From: JBJXHN01 sp046233135
GTDB taxonomy: Bacteria > Pseudomonadota > Alphaproteobacteria > Rhodospirillales > Rhodospirillaceae
DNA: 64,000 bases
Direction of reading: 5' to 3'
Assembly: GCA_046233135.1 (NCBI GenBank)
Contig: JBJXHN010000004.1
Coordinates: forward strand, 248,001 to 312,000
The notes beneath the pieces were generated by a model. It was not told the origin of the DNA and did not search any database. It was given only the letters and a program-made list of their open reading frames with translations. Positions 51,981 to 60,397 of the stretch are shown piece by piece (positions within the stretch are counted from its first letter, which is position 1; the number at the start of each line of letters is the position of its first letter). A program made the position numbers and the translations under genes.

Positions 51981-52696
51981 ACCCTTCCGAAACGCCATCT
52001 TCTGAAGCACCGCCGCCCGAGTCGTCTATACCGGAAATCGACGGGATTGCTGCGGACAGCTACCGCCTCATCCCCTCGCGCTTTCCCCCCATCGGCCTGT
52101 TCGACACCGTGACTGCGGCGGACGATCTGGAAGCGGTGATGGAGCTGGAAGGCTGGACCAACGACCGTCTGGTGGCCCATCGCCTCGCGCGGCTGCCGCG
52201 AGAGGAATGGGTTTACGGCCGTCCCAACAGCAGCATCGTCATGGCGGCCTTTCTGCACGCCGCCCCCCGGGGCATGCGCTTCAACGGCCCGCATCTGGGG
52301 GCCTGGTATGCTGCGCTGTCCGAACGCACCGCCATCGCCGAGGTCTCCCATCACTTGCGCCGGGAGGCCCTGGCCTGCGGCTGGCCGGAGATGCGCGGCA
52401 CCTACCGCAGCTACGGCGCGCGCCTGACCGGGCGCTATGCCGACCTGCGGGGATTGGCCGGCGCGTGGCCGGATCTTTACGACCCCCATTGCTATGACAG
52501 CGCCCAGGCCTTCGGCGAGGCCCAGCGTCCCCTGGGGCGCGGGGTGATCTACGACAGCCTGCGCCACCGGGGCGGGACCTGTGTCGCCGCCCTGCGCCCC
52601 CGGGCGGTGCAGGCGGTGACCCAGGCCAGCCACTTCGACCTGATCGTGCCGGTCACCGGCGCGGTCATCGCCCGCCGGCTGGCTGGAGACGCGTAG
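51977..52696 (+). CDS. RES domain toxin (NAD-degrading)
   Basis: A 239-residue RES-family toxin. It has the YR near Arg30 (DSYRLIPSRFPP), the RFNGPHLGAWYAAL block, Glu122 (ERTAIAEVSHH) and Ser194 (IYDSLRHRGG), the Arg-Glu-Ser set that names the family. Relatives (MbcT, ParT, Res) cleave or phosphorolyse NAD or modify proteins with it, stopping growth. Translation starts at a GTG overlapping the antitoxin, the normal order for this class. Its GC content is similar to the flanks. Confidence 0.9.
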   Translation: MNPSETPSSEAPPPESSIPEIDGIAADSYRLIPSRFPPIGLFDTVTAADDLEAVMELEGWTNDRLVAHRLARLPREEWVYGRPNSSIVMAAFLHAAPRGMRFNGPHLGAWYAALSERTAIAEVSHHLRREALACGWPEMRGTYRSYGARLTGRYADLRGLAGAWPDLYDPHCYDSAQAFGEAQRPLGRGVIYDSLRHRGGTCVAALRPRAVQAVTQASHFDLIVPVTGAVIARRLAGDA

Positions 52697-52792
52697 AATA
52701 ACGGGTTTATCCACATTAAGTAGTATTCAAGGCAGCCTTTGCGGGAAATTGCTCCGATCCGTTCTTGCCGGATTCCATCCGTGCGGTCATGG

Positions 52793-52811
52793 TTTAAACA
52801 CAATGTTTAAA
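52793..52811. promoter_or_regulatory. TTTAAAC inverted repeat upstream of the lipoprotein gene
   Basis: TTTAAAC (52793-52799) and GTTTAAA (52805-52811) lie 16 bp before the ATG in an AT-rich spot. It may be an operator or promoter element. Confidence 0.45.
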
Positions 52812-52827
52812 TCGGGGGACGGGCAGG

Positions 52828-53739
52828 ATGGTTTTGATGCACTTCGACGGGCGCGCCCGGCGTTTCATCACCGGGACAGTGGGGCTTGGCATGCTGCTGA
52901 TCGTGTCGGGCTGCGATACCTATCGTGGCGTTAGCGAATTCAACAGCTATCGGGACACCTATACGGCCGCGAAGGGCGTGGGCGAAGGGATGCTGGATCG
53001 TCTGGCGGTGTCGGAACGCACCTTGTATCAGACGGCTTATCCCTTCGATCCCCTGAGCAGCCCGTTCGAACCGTCGTCCGCGCCCTATCTGGTGACCTCC
53101 GTCGATCCGCCGGCCACGGCCGCCTTGCGGCGCACCCTGGCGGCGGTGACGTCCTACAACGACGCGCTCTACGCCCTGGCCAGCGGGCAGGAGGGCGCGG
53201 CCATCGCCGGCAAGATCACCCGGCTGAGCACCATCGGGGCCGGGGCCGCCGACGACCTGGCGGCCCTGGGGGCGCCCGAACTGCAAAAGGTGGGCGGTGT
53301 CGCGGCGGCCAGGGCGGTGAACACGGTGCTGGCGGCCTTCGAACCCCTGGCCGCGCAGATCATCGACTTCGAGACCCGCGCCGACTTCCGCAAGATGCTG
53401 GTGGCCGAGGAACCGACGATCCGTGCGGCCCTGAAGGCCTGCCGCGACCAGACGCCGGCGATCTTCGAAGGCATTCGCGGCGCCGTGGTGACCAGGGAAA
53501 GCGGTCCCACCAGCCGGGGCACCCTCAGCCCGGCGGCGAAAAGCCAGATCGACAGCACCCGGCTGGCCATCGCCAACTGGGTGGTTCTGCTCGACCTGTC
53601 GGACGACGCCTTGCAGGCGGCGGTCGCGGCGGTGAAGGCCGATCCGGCGGACGGGTCCCTGGACAGCCTGCTGATGGTCGCCGGGACCCTGAACGTCGCC
53701 CTGCATGCCGCCCGCCAGAACCTCGCCGGCCAGCAGTAA
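52828..53739 (+). CDS. Putative lipoprotein of unknown function
   Basis: A 303-residue protein with a lipoprotein signal: basic start, hydrophobic helix and lipobox (LLIVSGC, cysteine near residue 29). The mature part is helical, rich in Ala, Leu and Thr, with no family I recognise. A GGGGGA stretch precedes ATG 52828. A 96-residue partner gene follows by 39 bp and is probably co-transcribed. The layout, a membrane-anchored helical protein plus a small soluble one, is unassigned. Confidence 0.75.
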   Translation: MVLMHFDGRARRFITGTVGLGMLLIVSGCDTYRGVSEFNSYRDTYTAAKGVGEGMLDRLAVSERTLYQTAYPFDPLSSPFEPSSAPYLVTSVDPPATAALRRTLAAVTSYNDALYALASGQEGAAIAGKITRLSTIGAGAADDLAALGAPELQKVGGVAAARAVNTVLAAFEPLAAQIIDFETRADFRKMLVAEEPTIRAALKACRDQTPAIFEGIRGAVVTRESGPTSRGTLSPAAKSQIDSTRLAIANWVVLLDLSDDALQAAVAAVKADPADGSLDSLLMVAGTLNVALHAARQNLAGQQ

Positions 53740-53778
53740 CGGAACCCCGCGACAAGCGCAGAGAGGGAGGGATCACCC

Positions 53779-54069
53779 ATGCCGATGATCGAAGACACCA
53801 ACGACGCCCGCACGGCGACCTTTGACGACAAGAATGCCGCATCGACGGCCGGGGCGACCGAAAGCGCCGTCGAGATCTATACGCATCTGGTCGAGCCGGT
53901 GATGGAGCTCTACGCCAAGGTCCGCTTGCCGGGCGTCGACAGTGGCGTCACCCGCACCACCTTGATCTCCACCCTGGAGGACGGCTTGAAGGCGCTGGGG
54001 GCGGTGAAGGAGGTCTATCTGAGCCATACCAGGACCCTGCTGGCTCGCCTCAAGGCAGAGGCCGGCTGA
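53779..54069 (+). CDS. Small conserved-looking hypothetical protein
   Basis: A 96-residue helical protein with no signal peptide or membrane segment. GAGAGGGAGGG provides a strong ribosome binding site. It probably partners the lipoprotein encoded just upstream. The family is not recognised. Confidence 0.65.
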   Translation: MPMIEDTNDARTATFDDKNAASTAGATESAVEIYTHLVEPVMELYAKVRLPGVDSGVTRTTLISTLEDGLKALGAVKEVYLSHTRTLLARLKAEAG

Positions 54070-54090
54070 AAGGGGCGTGCTGCTTGCCGC

Positions 54091-54768
54091 TCACGGCAGG
54101 CGCAGGCTGTCCGGGGCATCCTTGTGCGTGCCCGACAGGCGCAGGGTCATCGCCGGCTCGCCGCCCGCCGGGACCGTGGCCAGGGTCAGCAGGCCGGCGT
54201 GGGCCAGGGCTTCCAGGGCGGGGCCGGGCGGCACGTCGGCGGGCAGTTCAAGGGTCAAGCCGATGATCTCCCGCAGGCCGCTCAGGGCCTGACGGCTGCC
54301 GGCCCGGCCGTCCGGCCAGGCGTCCGGGCGCTGGTTGCCGGGGGAGCGGAAGACCAGCGGCCGCTTCGGATTGTGGCTGTCCTCGGCGACCGGAATGCTC
54401 ATGCCCTCGGGCAGATAGGGCGGGCGGTAGGGCCAGGTGGCGAAGGGCGGCGGATCGTCGGCCGGCACCGTGCGCACGGCGATGCCGAAGGGATTGGCGC
54501 CGGTGTCCCGCCAGCGCAGCCGCTCGGCCAGGCCCGTGGGGGCGACGACGGGGCTGCGCAGGGCCGTGGCGTCGGTCTCCCACAGCAGCTCCAGATAGGC
54601 GTTGTCGAAGCAGTAGCACAGGTTGGCGGTGCCCTGGCCCGGGTGCTCGCGGCGGAAGCTTTCCCGCAGGCCCAGGGTATCCAGGGTTTCCACCAGCGCC
54701 CCGCCCTCGGGCGGGACGGCCACGAACACGTGGCACAACAGCAGCTTGCCCCGGGCTGTGCCGGTCAT
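54091..54768 (-). CDS. Glyoxalase-like domain protein
   Basis: A 225-residue protein resembling the glyoxalase-like (VOC) family: CHVFVAVPPEGGALVETLDTLGL at the start, then a TANLCYCFDNAYLELLWE strand that would hold the metal ligand, and a second half with PFGIAVRT and MSIPVAEDSHNPKRPLVF. The reaction is not known. Its ATG overlaps the stop of the prolyl oligopeptidase gene (ATGA), so the two are co-translated. Confidence 0.75.
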   Translation of the reverse strand: MTGTARGKLLLCHVFVAVPPEGGALVETLDTLGLRESFRREHPGQGTANLCYCFDNAYLELLWETDATALRSPVVAPTGLAERLRWRDTGANPFGIAVRTVPADDPPPFATWPYRPPYLPEGMSIPVAEDSHNPKRPLVFRSPGNQRPDAWPDGRAGSRQALSGLREIIGLTLELPADVPPGPALEALAHAGLLTLATVPAGGEPAMTLRLSGTHKDAPDSLRLP

Positions 54769-56834
54769 GGGGAGTCTCCGTCCGTCAGCTTGCGCAGGAA
54801 ATAGACCATTTCCAGGGCCTGCCGGCGGGCGGCCTGGGTCAAGGTGTCGTTGAGCGAATGGCCGCCGGCCATGTCTTCGTAAAACAGGCAGGGATGTCCC
54901 TGGTCCAGCATGCGGGCGGCGAACTTGCGGGCATGCTGTGGCCCCACCCGGTCGTCGCTGGTGGCGGTCCAGACGAAGGGTTCCGGATAGGCCGCATCGC
55001 GCCGCAGCGCGTGGTAGGGAGAGATGGAGGCCAGGAAGGTCCGCTCCTCCGGCACCGACACGCTGCCGTATTCCCACACCCACGACGGGCCGGCGGCCAG
55101 CTCCTCGAAGCGCAGCATATCCAGCAGGGGCACGCCGATGGACACCGCCCCCCAGCGGTCCGGCCGCTGGGTCATGGCCACGCCCATCAGCAGTCCGCCG
55201 TTGGAGGCCCCGGCGATGCCCAGGCGGTCCGGCCGGGTCAGGCCATCGGCCACCAGGGCGTCGGCGACGGCATAGAAGTCGTCATAGGCCACCTGCCGTT
55301 TGGTCTTGGCCGCGGCCTCGTGCCATTCCGGGCCGAACTCTCCGCCTCCCCGGATGTTGGCGATCACATAGGCGCCCCCCCGCTCCAGCCACAGCTTCCC
55401 CACATCGGCCAGATAGGAGCTGGTCATCGGCACCTGGAACCCGCCATAGGCATAGAGGATGGTGGGGGTCGAGCCGTCCATCGGCGCATCGGCCGGGCGG
55501 ATGACGAAATAGGGGATGGCGATGCCGTCCGGGGCCGTGGCCTCCCGCTGTTCGGTGATCAGGCCGCTGGCGTCGAAGCGGGCCGGGCTCTGCTTGACCC
55601 GCTGCACCGCCCCCGTGTCCGCCTCCAGGCGCCACAGGGACGATGGCGTCAGGAAGGCGGTCACCGACAGCCACACCTGGTCCGACCGGTGCGACGCATC
55701 GAGCAGGCCGAAGGTGGCATTGTCGGGCAGGCCGTCCACCGGCGTGGTGTCCCAGGTGCCGTCGGCGCGCGGGCTGCTGATGCTCAGGCGGCCGCGCACA
55801 GTGTCGAAATAGGCGATCACCAGCCGGCTTTTGGTGACGGCGGCTTGGGCCAGGGTCTGGCGGGGGCCAGGAGTGAACACCGGGATGGGCCGGGGGGCCT
55901 CGCCCCGGGCCAGGGCGTCGAACGGCAGGGAGACGACGGCGCCGGGGCCGATGGCGGGTCCCGGCCCGGTCGGCCCCACTGCGGTCGGCCAGGGACCCTT
56001 GGTATAGACCACCAGCCGGCCGTTCAGCAGGCCGAGGGGGTAGGCAGACTCGGGCAGGGGCAGAGGGCGAGGCCCGGCCGCGGTCACCAGCACCTGCTCG
56101 GCGGTGAAGAAAGTCTTGAAGCGGCTGATCAACTGGTATGTTTTGCCGTCGGTGTCGGTCAGGGTCCAGGCGGTGCAGCCCACCTGATCGGTGTCGTCCC
56201 CCCGAAAGACCTCTTCGGCCTGATCCAGGGACTGGCCGCGCTTCAGGCGTTTGGTGACGAAGGGATAGCCGGAGCGGGTAAGGGTGCCGGGACCCCAGTC
56301 GCGGGTGACCAGCAGGGTATCGGTGTCTTCCCAGGCGACAGTCTGTTTGGACGGCGGCAGGGTGAAGCCGGTGTCTTCGACGAAGGCGGCGCGGGTCATA
56401 TCGAACTCGCGGATGCTGACCGCGTCGGTGCCGCCGTCGGACAGGGCCAGCAGCACCCGGGTTTCGTCGGGTTCCAGGAAGGTGGTGCCATGCAGGGACA
56501 GGGCCTTGCCCTCGGCGGCACTCAAGGCGTCGAGGTCGAGCAGGGGGTCCCAGGTCGGCGTTTCGGTGGCGTAGCCCGCTGGGTCCGTCCGCCGCCAAAG
56601 GCCCCGGGGGTGGGTGTCGTCGCGCCAGAGGTTGAGGATATGGCCGCCCGCGACGGACGGCCAGGGCAGGCGGTCCTCGGCGGTGGCGATGGCCCGGGCC
56701 TGGGCATGCAGCGTGGCGAACCGGGGATCCCCTTCGAGCCGGCGGAGGGTGGCCTTGGTCTGCTCCCCGGCCCAGGCGAGGGCCTGTTCGCCGTGGAGGT
56801 CTTCGAGCCACCCAAAGGGATCGTCAGCGGACAT
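54765..56834 (-). CDS. Prolyl oligopeptidase family serine peptidase
   Basis: A 689-residue S9A peptidase. A seven-bladed propeller precedes the alpha/beta hydrolase domain. The catalytic triad is Ser in AGASNGGLLMG, Asp in ATSDDRVGPQHARKF and His in DMAGGHSLNDTL. There is no signal peptide, so it is cytoplasmic and cleaves short peptides after proline. It overlaps the glyoxalase-like gene by four bases. A hairpin precedes it on the transcript. Confidence 0.94.
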   Translation of the reverse strand: MSADDPFGWLEDLHGEQALAWAGEQTKATLRRLEGDPRFATLHAQARAIATAEDRLPWPSVAGGHILNLWRDDTHPRGLWRRTDPAGYATETPTWDPLLDLDALSAAEGKALSLHGTTFLEPDETRVLLALSDGGTDAVSIREFDMTRAAFVEDTGFTLPPSKQTVAWEDTDTLLVTRDWGPGTLTRSGYPFVTKRLKRGQSLDQAEEVFRGDDTDQVGCTAWTLTDTDGKTYQLISRFKTFFTAEQVLVTAAGPRPLPLPESAYPLGLLNGRLVVYTKGPWPTAVGPTGPGPAIGPGAVVSLPFDALARGEAPRPIPVFTPGPRQTLAQAAVTKSRLVIAYFDTVRGRLSISSPRADGTWDTTPVDGLPDNATFGLLDASHRSDQVWLSVTAFLTPSSLWRLEADTGAVQRVKQSPARFDASGLITEQREATAPDGIAIPYFVIRPADAPMDGSTPTILYAYGGFQVPMTSSYLADVGKLWLERGGAYVIANIRGGGEFGPEWHEAAAKTKRQVAYDDFYAVADALVADGLTRPDRLGIAGASNGGLLMGVAMTQRPDRWGAVSIGVPLLDMLRFEELAAGPSWVWEYGSVSVPEERTFLASISPYHALRRDAAYPEPFVWTATSDDRVGPQHARKFAARMLDQGHPCLFYEDMAGGHSLNDTLTQAARRQALEMVYFLRKLTDGDSP

Positions 56835-56862
56835 GCCCTACTCCTTCGTCCCCGCCCCTGAC

Positions 56863-56891
56863 GTGCTGGAGGGGGCTTGCCCCTCCAGCAC
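56863..56891 (-). terminator. Hairpin between the YecA-family gene and the peptidase gene
   Basis: A perfect 12-bp stem, GTGCTGGAGGGG (56863-56874) and CCCCTCCAGCAC (56880-56891), with a 5-nt loop. No T tract. The core resembles the hairpin at 60287-60303. Confidence 0.55.
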
Positions 56892-56893
56892 TG

Positions 56894-57478
56894 TTAGTGT
56901 TTGCCGGCGGCGGCTTTTTCGTGTTCGACCCTGGTGCTGTGGAGGGCCTGGACGTGCTGGGGCAGCAGGTCGGCCGCGGCCTCCAGCAGGTCGTCATCCA
57001 TTTCCATGGATTCCACCGGCTCTTCGGAGAACGAGAGTTCGGCAAGGCGGCTGAGGACGAAGATCGAAAACTGGAGGTCCTCGTCGTCTTCGTGGGCTTC
57101 GACGTAGCTGTTCCAGGCATCCGGGCGCAGGCCCATGGCCTGTATGAACCCTTCCAGCCAGATTTCCCACAGGGGCGTGTCGTCGGTATCCATATCGTAG
57201 ATCGGGCTGAAGCGGTCTTCGTCCAACTGGGCGATGGTGTCGTTATAATGGGCCATCAGCACGCCGAAGATCCTTTCGGCCTGGTCCTGGGACTCGAACA
57301 CCGGGTCTTCGTCTCCCCAGATCAGGGTCAGCCACTCGCTGGGCGGAATCACCTCCGGGCAGACGATGACCCCCGCCAGGAAGCCGTTCACTTCGCTCAG
57401 CATCATGCCGCTTTCGGCAACGGCGTCGCTCATCAGAAAGTCGTCAAGGGTCACTAGGTCTTGCGTCAGGTCAGGCAT
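56894..57478 (-). CDS. UPF0149 (YecA/YgfB) family protein
   Basis: A 194-residue acidic protein of the UPF0149 family. It begins LDDFLMSDAVAESGMMLSEVNGFLAGVI and has PSEWLTLIWGDEDPVF, both diagnostic. The C-terminal SEC-C zinc motif found in YecA is absent, so it is the shorter form. The function is unknown. GGGAGAG precedes ATG 57478. Confidence 0.88.
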   Translation of the reverse strand: MPDLTQDLVTLDDFLMSDAVAESGMMLSEVNGFLAGVIVCPEVIPPSEWLTLIWGDEDPVFESQDQAERIFGVLMAHYNDTIAQLDEDRFSPIYDMDTDDTPLWEIWLEGFIQAMGLRPDAWNSYVEAHEDDEDLQFSIFVLSRLAELSFSEEPVESMEMDDDLLEAAADLLPQHVQALHSTRVEHEKAAAGKH

Positions 57479-57706
57479 CGATCTCTCCCGTGTCGTTGGG
57501 GGGAGCTTGGCCGATTTGCCGCTGTGCGGCAATGGTGTCGCCAACGGGGCGGGGAGGACGCGATTCTTCTCTTGATTGTAAAATTTTTAAGAACCAATTT
57601 TGGTAGAGTCCTGTCTGCGCTGGCGTGGCCAAAGAGGCTTTGAGTTTTTAATCAATCCACAATTGTCCCCATTGCGAGTGTCTTTTGATAGATATAAGCT
57701 GTTTAT
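57479..57706. other. AT-rich boundary of the low-GC islet
   Basis: No gene is seen. The composition drops sharply at about 57560. TTGCGA and TATAAG (15 bp apart, near 57675-57700) could be a promoter for the following gene. Long A/T runs suggest a junction of foreign DNA. Confidence 0.45.
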
Positions 57707-58051
57707 ATGATCACAATAAAAGAAGCGCAGCTTAGGGAGCTTGGATGCCTCGCCTTTGTGAGGCGGGTGAAGCTTTTTTTGGTCGAGCGATCCGAAGACA
57801 ATGAGTTTCGGTCTTGGTTGTTGAGTAGAGGAGAGAGCGAAGAGCACATGAAATGTTCTTATGCTCAGGTTCAGGCTCTTGATGAATATTCTGCGGCTCT
57901 GTCGATGAGCTTCGCTGTAGCCTGCGCATATCGCGGTCTCGATCCGATCCGCCAGCTCCACCAGGCCCTCGCGGAGCACGATGCGGAGTTCGTTATGAAG
58001 TCTTCGCTTGAAGAATGGGGTGTGATACGTTTTTCAGAGTTCGACCTTTAA
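57707..58051 (+). CDS. Orphan hypothetical protein in the low-GC islet
   Basis: A 114-residue protein of no recognised family, without signal peptide or membrane helix. It contains a helical central part (EEHMKCSYAQVQALDEYSAA) and ends with VIRFSEFDL. Base composition is far below the genome average, pointing to transfer. The ribosome binding site is weak. It may be an accessory or chaperone for the downstream lipase-like gene, with which its end lies close, but this is speculation. Confidence 0.55.
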   Translation: MITIKEAQLRELGCLAFVRRVKLFLVERSEDNEFRSWLLSRGESEEHMKCSYAQVQALDEYSAALSMSFAVACAYRGLDPIRQLHQALAEHDAEFVMKSSLEEWGVIRFSEFDL

Positions 58052-58116
58052 GGTTGATTGGTGTGGTCTATGAGCTCTTAAAGGCTAAATTCTCCCAAGG
58101 GGCTTGCTCGACGCCC

Positions 58117-59358
58117 ATGTTCTCCCGATCCCGAAAGCCTTCCGCCGTTTCCGCGTGTCCCTGCCAGTCGCCTTGCGTTACAGCACGGCAGGATGACGAT
58201 GCGTTGGTGACCGCTGTCGCACAGCGGTCGAAAAGATTGACCGGTCAGGAATTGGTGACCTCGGGCAAGCTGCCCTACGACGAATCACCGATGAAGATGT
58301 CCGCAGACAGCAGCCCGTGCGAACAGCTCGCCTTTACCATTGCCCCGATGGTACGCCGATTTTCCCGGTTTTCCGAAGCCTTGCCGGGTGTACGGGCCGC
58401 ATCGGATTTGAATCGGTTGGCCGATGGACCGGATGACGGGAAAGGGCGCACATGCCTGACTATGTTGCCCGAATCGGCTGCGGAGTTGAACTCTGCTCTC
58501 GGGTTGCCACCCGGGACCATTGTGGATAGCGATCTCAGGAATGATTCCACCGGCTTTCGGGCTGCTCTCTATCGTTCGGAAAGCGATGGGCGGATCATTT
58601 TGGTCGCCCGTGATACCCAGCGCCATTCCCTTGTGGATTGGGAAACCAATATCGACAATGGAAGGGGCGAGGATACCGACCAGTATAAGGCGATGCGCAA
58701 TCTGTCCGGTCTTCTCGCCAAGAAGAATGTTGCGTTCGATATCGCGGGGTACTCGAAGGGTGGGGGGCTGGCCCAGGAAGCTGGCCTGATGTCACCGAAA
58801 TCAAAGGTATATGTCTTCAATAGTGCCGGATTGCCAGAGCAATCAATTGGCCGTACGTCAGCCACATCCTTCGAGTCCCTACAATCGCGAACCACATCCT
58901 TCAGCTCCGAAGGTGATTTTTTGACATTCATGAACAACACTGCTGACCACGACGGACAACTCGCAAATGCCCGCTTCCTACGCCGTGAACTGGAAGGAAA
59001 CCGAACTTTCCGGCTGGATCCCATCGAAATCCAGTATCGCAATCCAGAGATGAGAGATGCCGACGATCCGGACTTTGAAAAGGATCGGAATGCTTTCTTG
59101 AATCGCCTTGACAACATGATCGCCGAAGCCGAGCAGAATCCGGGTGGAAAGTCACTTTTCCCCCCGGTTCGCGCCGGAAGTTTCGACACCATTCCCAACT
59201 CGATGACAGAGGTCGGGAGGATGGCTGGTGCAACGAAGCCGGAACCTAATCTCGGCAAATTACATCAGCATCAGATCAACAAGGTTGTCGGTCCGATGGA
59301 AAAGCAGGTAGAGGCGGATCGTGACGCAATGCGGGATTTCTTGAAGAAATGCCCTTGA
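58117..59358 (+). CDS. Alpha/beta-hydrolase (lipase-like), possible secreted toxin
   Basis: A protein of about 413 residues with a lipase nucleophile elbow (FDIAGYSKGGGLAQEAG; GxSxGG) preceded by a helical N-terminus and followed by VYVFNSAGLPEQ. There is no signal peptide. The start is uncertain: ATG 58117 has AAGGGG 14 bases upstream, while an upstream ATG at 58015 overlaps the previous gene. The elbow and following strand match phospholipase effectors of the type VI system. An ankyrin protein follows by 49 bp, a layout seen for effector-immunity pairs. It could equally be an ordinary cytoplasmic esterase. Confidence 0.72.
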   Translation: MFSRSRKPSAVSACPCQSPCVTARQDDDALVTAVAQRSKRLTGQELVTSGKLPYDESPMKMSADSSPCEQLAFTIAPMVRRFSRFSEALPGVRAASDLNRLADGPDDGKGRTCLTMLPESAAELNSALGLPPGTIVDSDLRNDSTGFRAALYRSESDGRIILVARDTQRHSLVDWETNIDNGRGEDTDQYKAMRNLSGLLAKKNVAFDIAGYSKGGGLAQEAGLMSPKSKVYVFNSAGLPEQSIGRTSATSFESLQSRTTSFSSEGDFLTFMNNTADHDGQLANARFLRRELEGNRTFRLDPIEIQYRNPEMRDADDPDFEKDRNAFLNRLDNMIAEAEQNPGGKSLFPPVRAGSFDTIPNSMTEVGRMAGATKPEPNLGKLHQHQINKVVGPMEKQVEADRDAMRDFLKKCP

Positions 59359-59407
59359 TGGTCGTCGTCGGGAGTGGTTAAGAGGTGCCTGAACGGGGGG
59401 CGGAGCT

Positions 59408-60157
59408 GTGCGAGTCGCCGCGTCGGTTGTCATCGTTCTCAGTGGCGTCGTCTGGTTCTGGCTCTCTTCGCTGACGGAAGGAAAGCGCATGCCGTTCAAA
59501 GGGGCTGAGGCCGAATTGCAAGAAGCCATCCAGCAAGACGACGGGGCTGCGGTCGAGGCCGCGCTCAGCGCCGGCGCAGATCCGAACGCGCGCGGCGTTG
59601 GTGGTACCACACCGTTGCAGTACGCCGCCGGTACGATGAACAAGCGTGCCATGGATGCACTGCTGCGGCATGGTGCTGATCCGCACGTCCGTGATGACGA
59701 CGGTCAGAATGCCGTAACGCTGGCGGCAACTGTCTGGCACCGCGATCCGGGTGTGCTTCGGATGCTTATTCAGGCTGGTGCGGATCCGAACACCCGTCGG
59801 GCAGACGGTGATCCCGTGATACAGCGGTTCATGAACGATGCCGATCTTGATGCCATTCGCTACATGGCCTCTGTGGGAGCTGATTTGAACATCCGCAACC
59901 GATCGGGGCGTCCGTTGGTGGTGGCGGCAGGCATTGCTGAAGAGTGGGATGTCCTATGGGTTCTGTTGGACCTCGGGGCGGATCATGACTACGCGGGAGA
60001 ACCGTTCACACTTCAGGACGCTTTCGCTACGCCGGAAGTGACGCCTCCGGACTCTCCGCTATGGCCGTACAAGGAAAAAGTTTGGCATGCCTTGAATAAT
60101 CGGGGAATGGTTCTGCCGCCGCTTGCTATCCATCCTCCGGTAACGGATCATCCGTAG
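59408..60157 (+). CDS. Ankyrin-repeat protein with N-terminal membrane anchor
   Basis: A 249-residue protein starting at a GTG. The first 20 residues form a hydrophobic signal or anchor (VAASVVIVLSGVVWFWLSS). About five ankyrin repeats follow (AVEAALSAGADPNARGVGG, RAMDALLRHGADPHVRDDD, VLRMLIQAGADPNTRRADG, ...YMASVGADLNIRNRSG, VLWVLLDLGADHDYAG). It probably faces the periplasm. Next to the lipase-like gene it could be its immunity protein, which must act in the periplasm against a periplasmic phospholipase. GGAG precedes the start. Confidence 0.85.
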   Translation: MRVAASVVIVLSGVVWFWLSSLTEGKRMPFKGAEAELQEAIQQDDGAAVEAALSAGADPNARGVGGTTPLQYAAGTMNKRAMDALLRHGADPHVRDDDGQNAVTLAATVWHRDPGVLRMLIQAGADPNTRRADGDPVIQRFMNDADLDAIRYMASVGADLNIRNRSGRPLVVAAGIAEEWDVLWVLLDLGADHDYAGEPFTLQDAFATPEVTPPDSPLWPYKEKVWHALNNRGMVLPPLAIHPPVTDHP

Positions 60158-60226
60158 ATCAGAACGCCACCTCACCTGAGGCTCGGTCGTTTCCCCATAG
60201 TTGCTCCCCGCAGACCCCTCGGGGGT

Positions 60227-60277
60227 CTGGGGGACCCGCTGGTCCCCCAGCACTGCCGTTCCCTTTATTTTTTTTTG
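60227..60277 (+). terminator. Terminator-like hairpin after the ankyrin gene
   Basis: A perfect 10-bp stem, CTGGGGGACC (60227-60236) and GGTCCCCCAG (60241-60250), is followed 15 nt later by an unbroken run of Ts with one A. A second small hairpin, GAGGGGC-ttg-GCCCCTC, lies at 60287-60303. Confidence 0.65.
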
Positions 60278-60335
60278 GAAGTGCCAGAGGGGCTTGGCCC
60301 CTCCGGACCTCCCGTTCGTGTTTCCCGTGCCAAAG

Positions 60336-60368
60336 AAAAAGGCCGCCTCCTCGCGGAAGCGGCCTTTT
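60336..60368. terminator. Bidirectional terminator between the ankyrin gene and sdhB
   Basis: AAAAAGGCCGC (60336-60346) pairs with GCGGCCTTTTT (60358-60368), an 11-bp stem with T tracts on both strands. It ends sdhCDAB on the minus strand. Confidence 0.92.
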
Positions 60369-60397
60369 TGCAAAGCCGGCGGATGCCGAAGACCGGA

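Noticed and set aside
52793..52811. A CtrA site (TTAA-N7-TTAA) in front of the lipoprotein gene
   Set aside because: The two TTAA elements are separated by nine bases instead of seven.
54858..56861. A 667-codon frame antisense to the prolyl oligopeptidase
   Set aside because: The opposite strand has an intact catalytic triad; the antisense translation has no domain and a biased composition.
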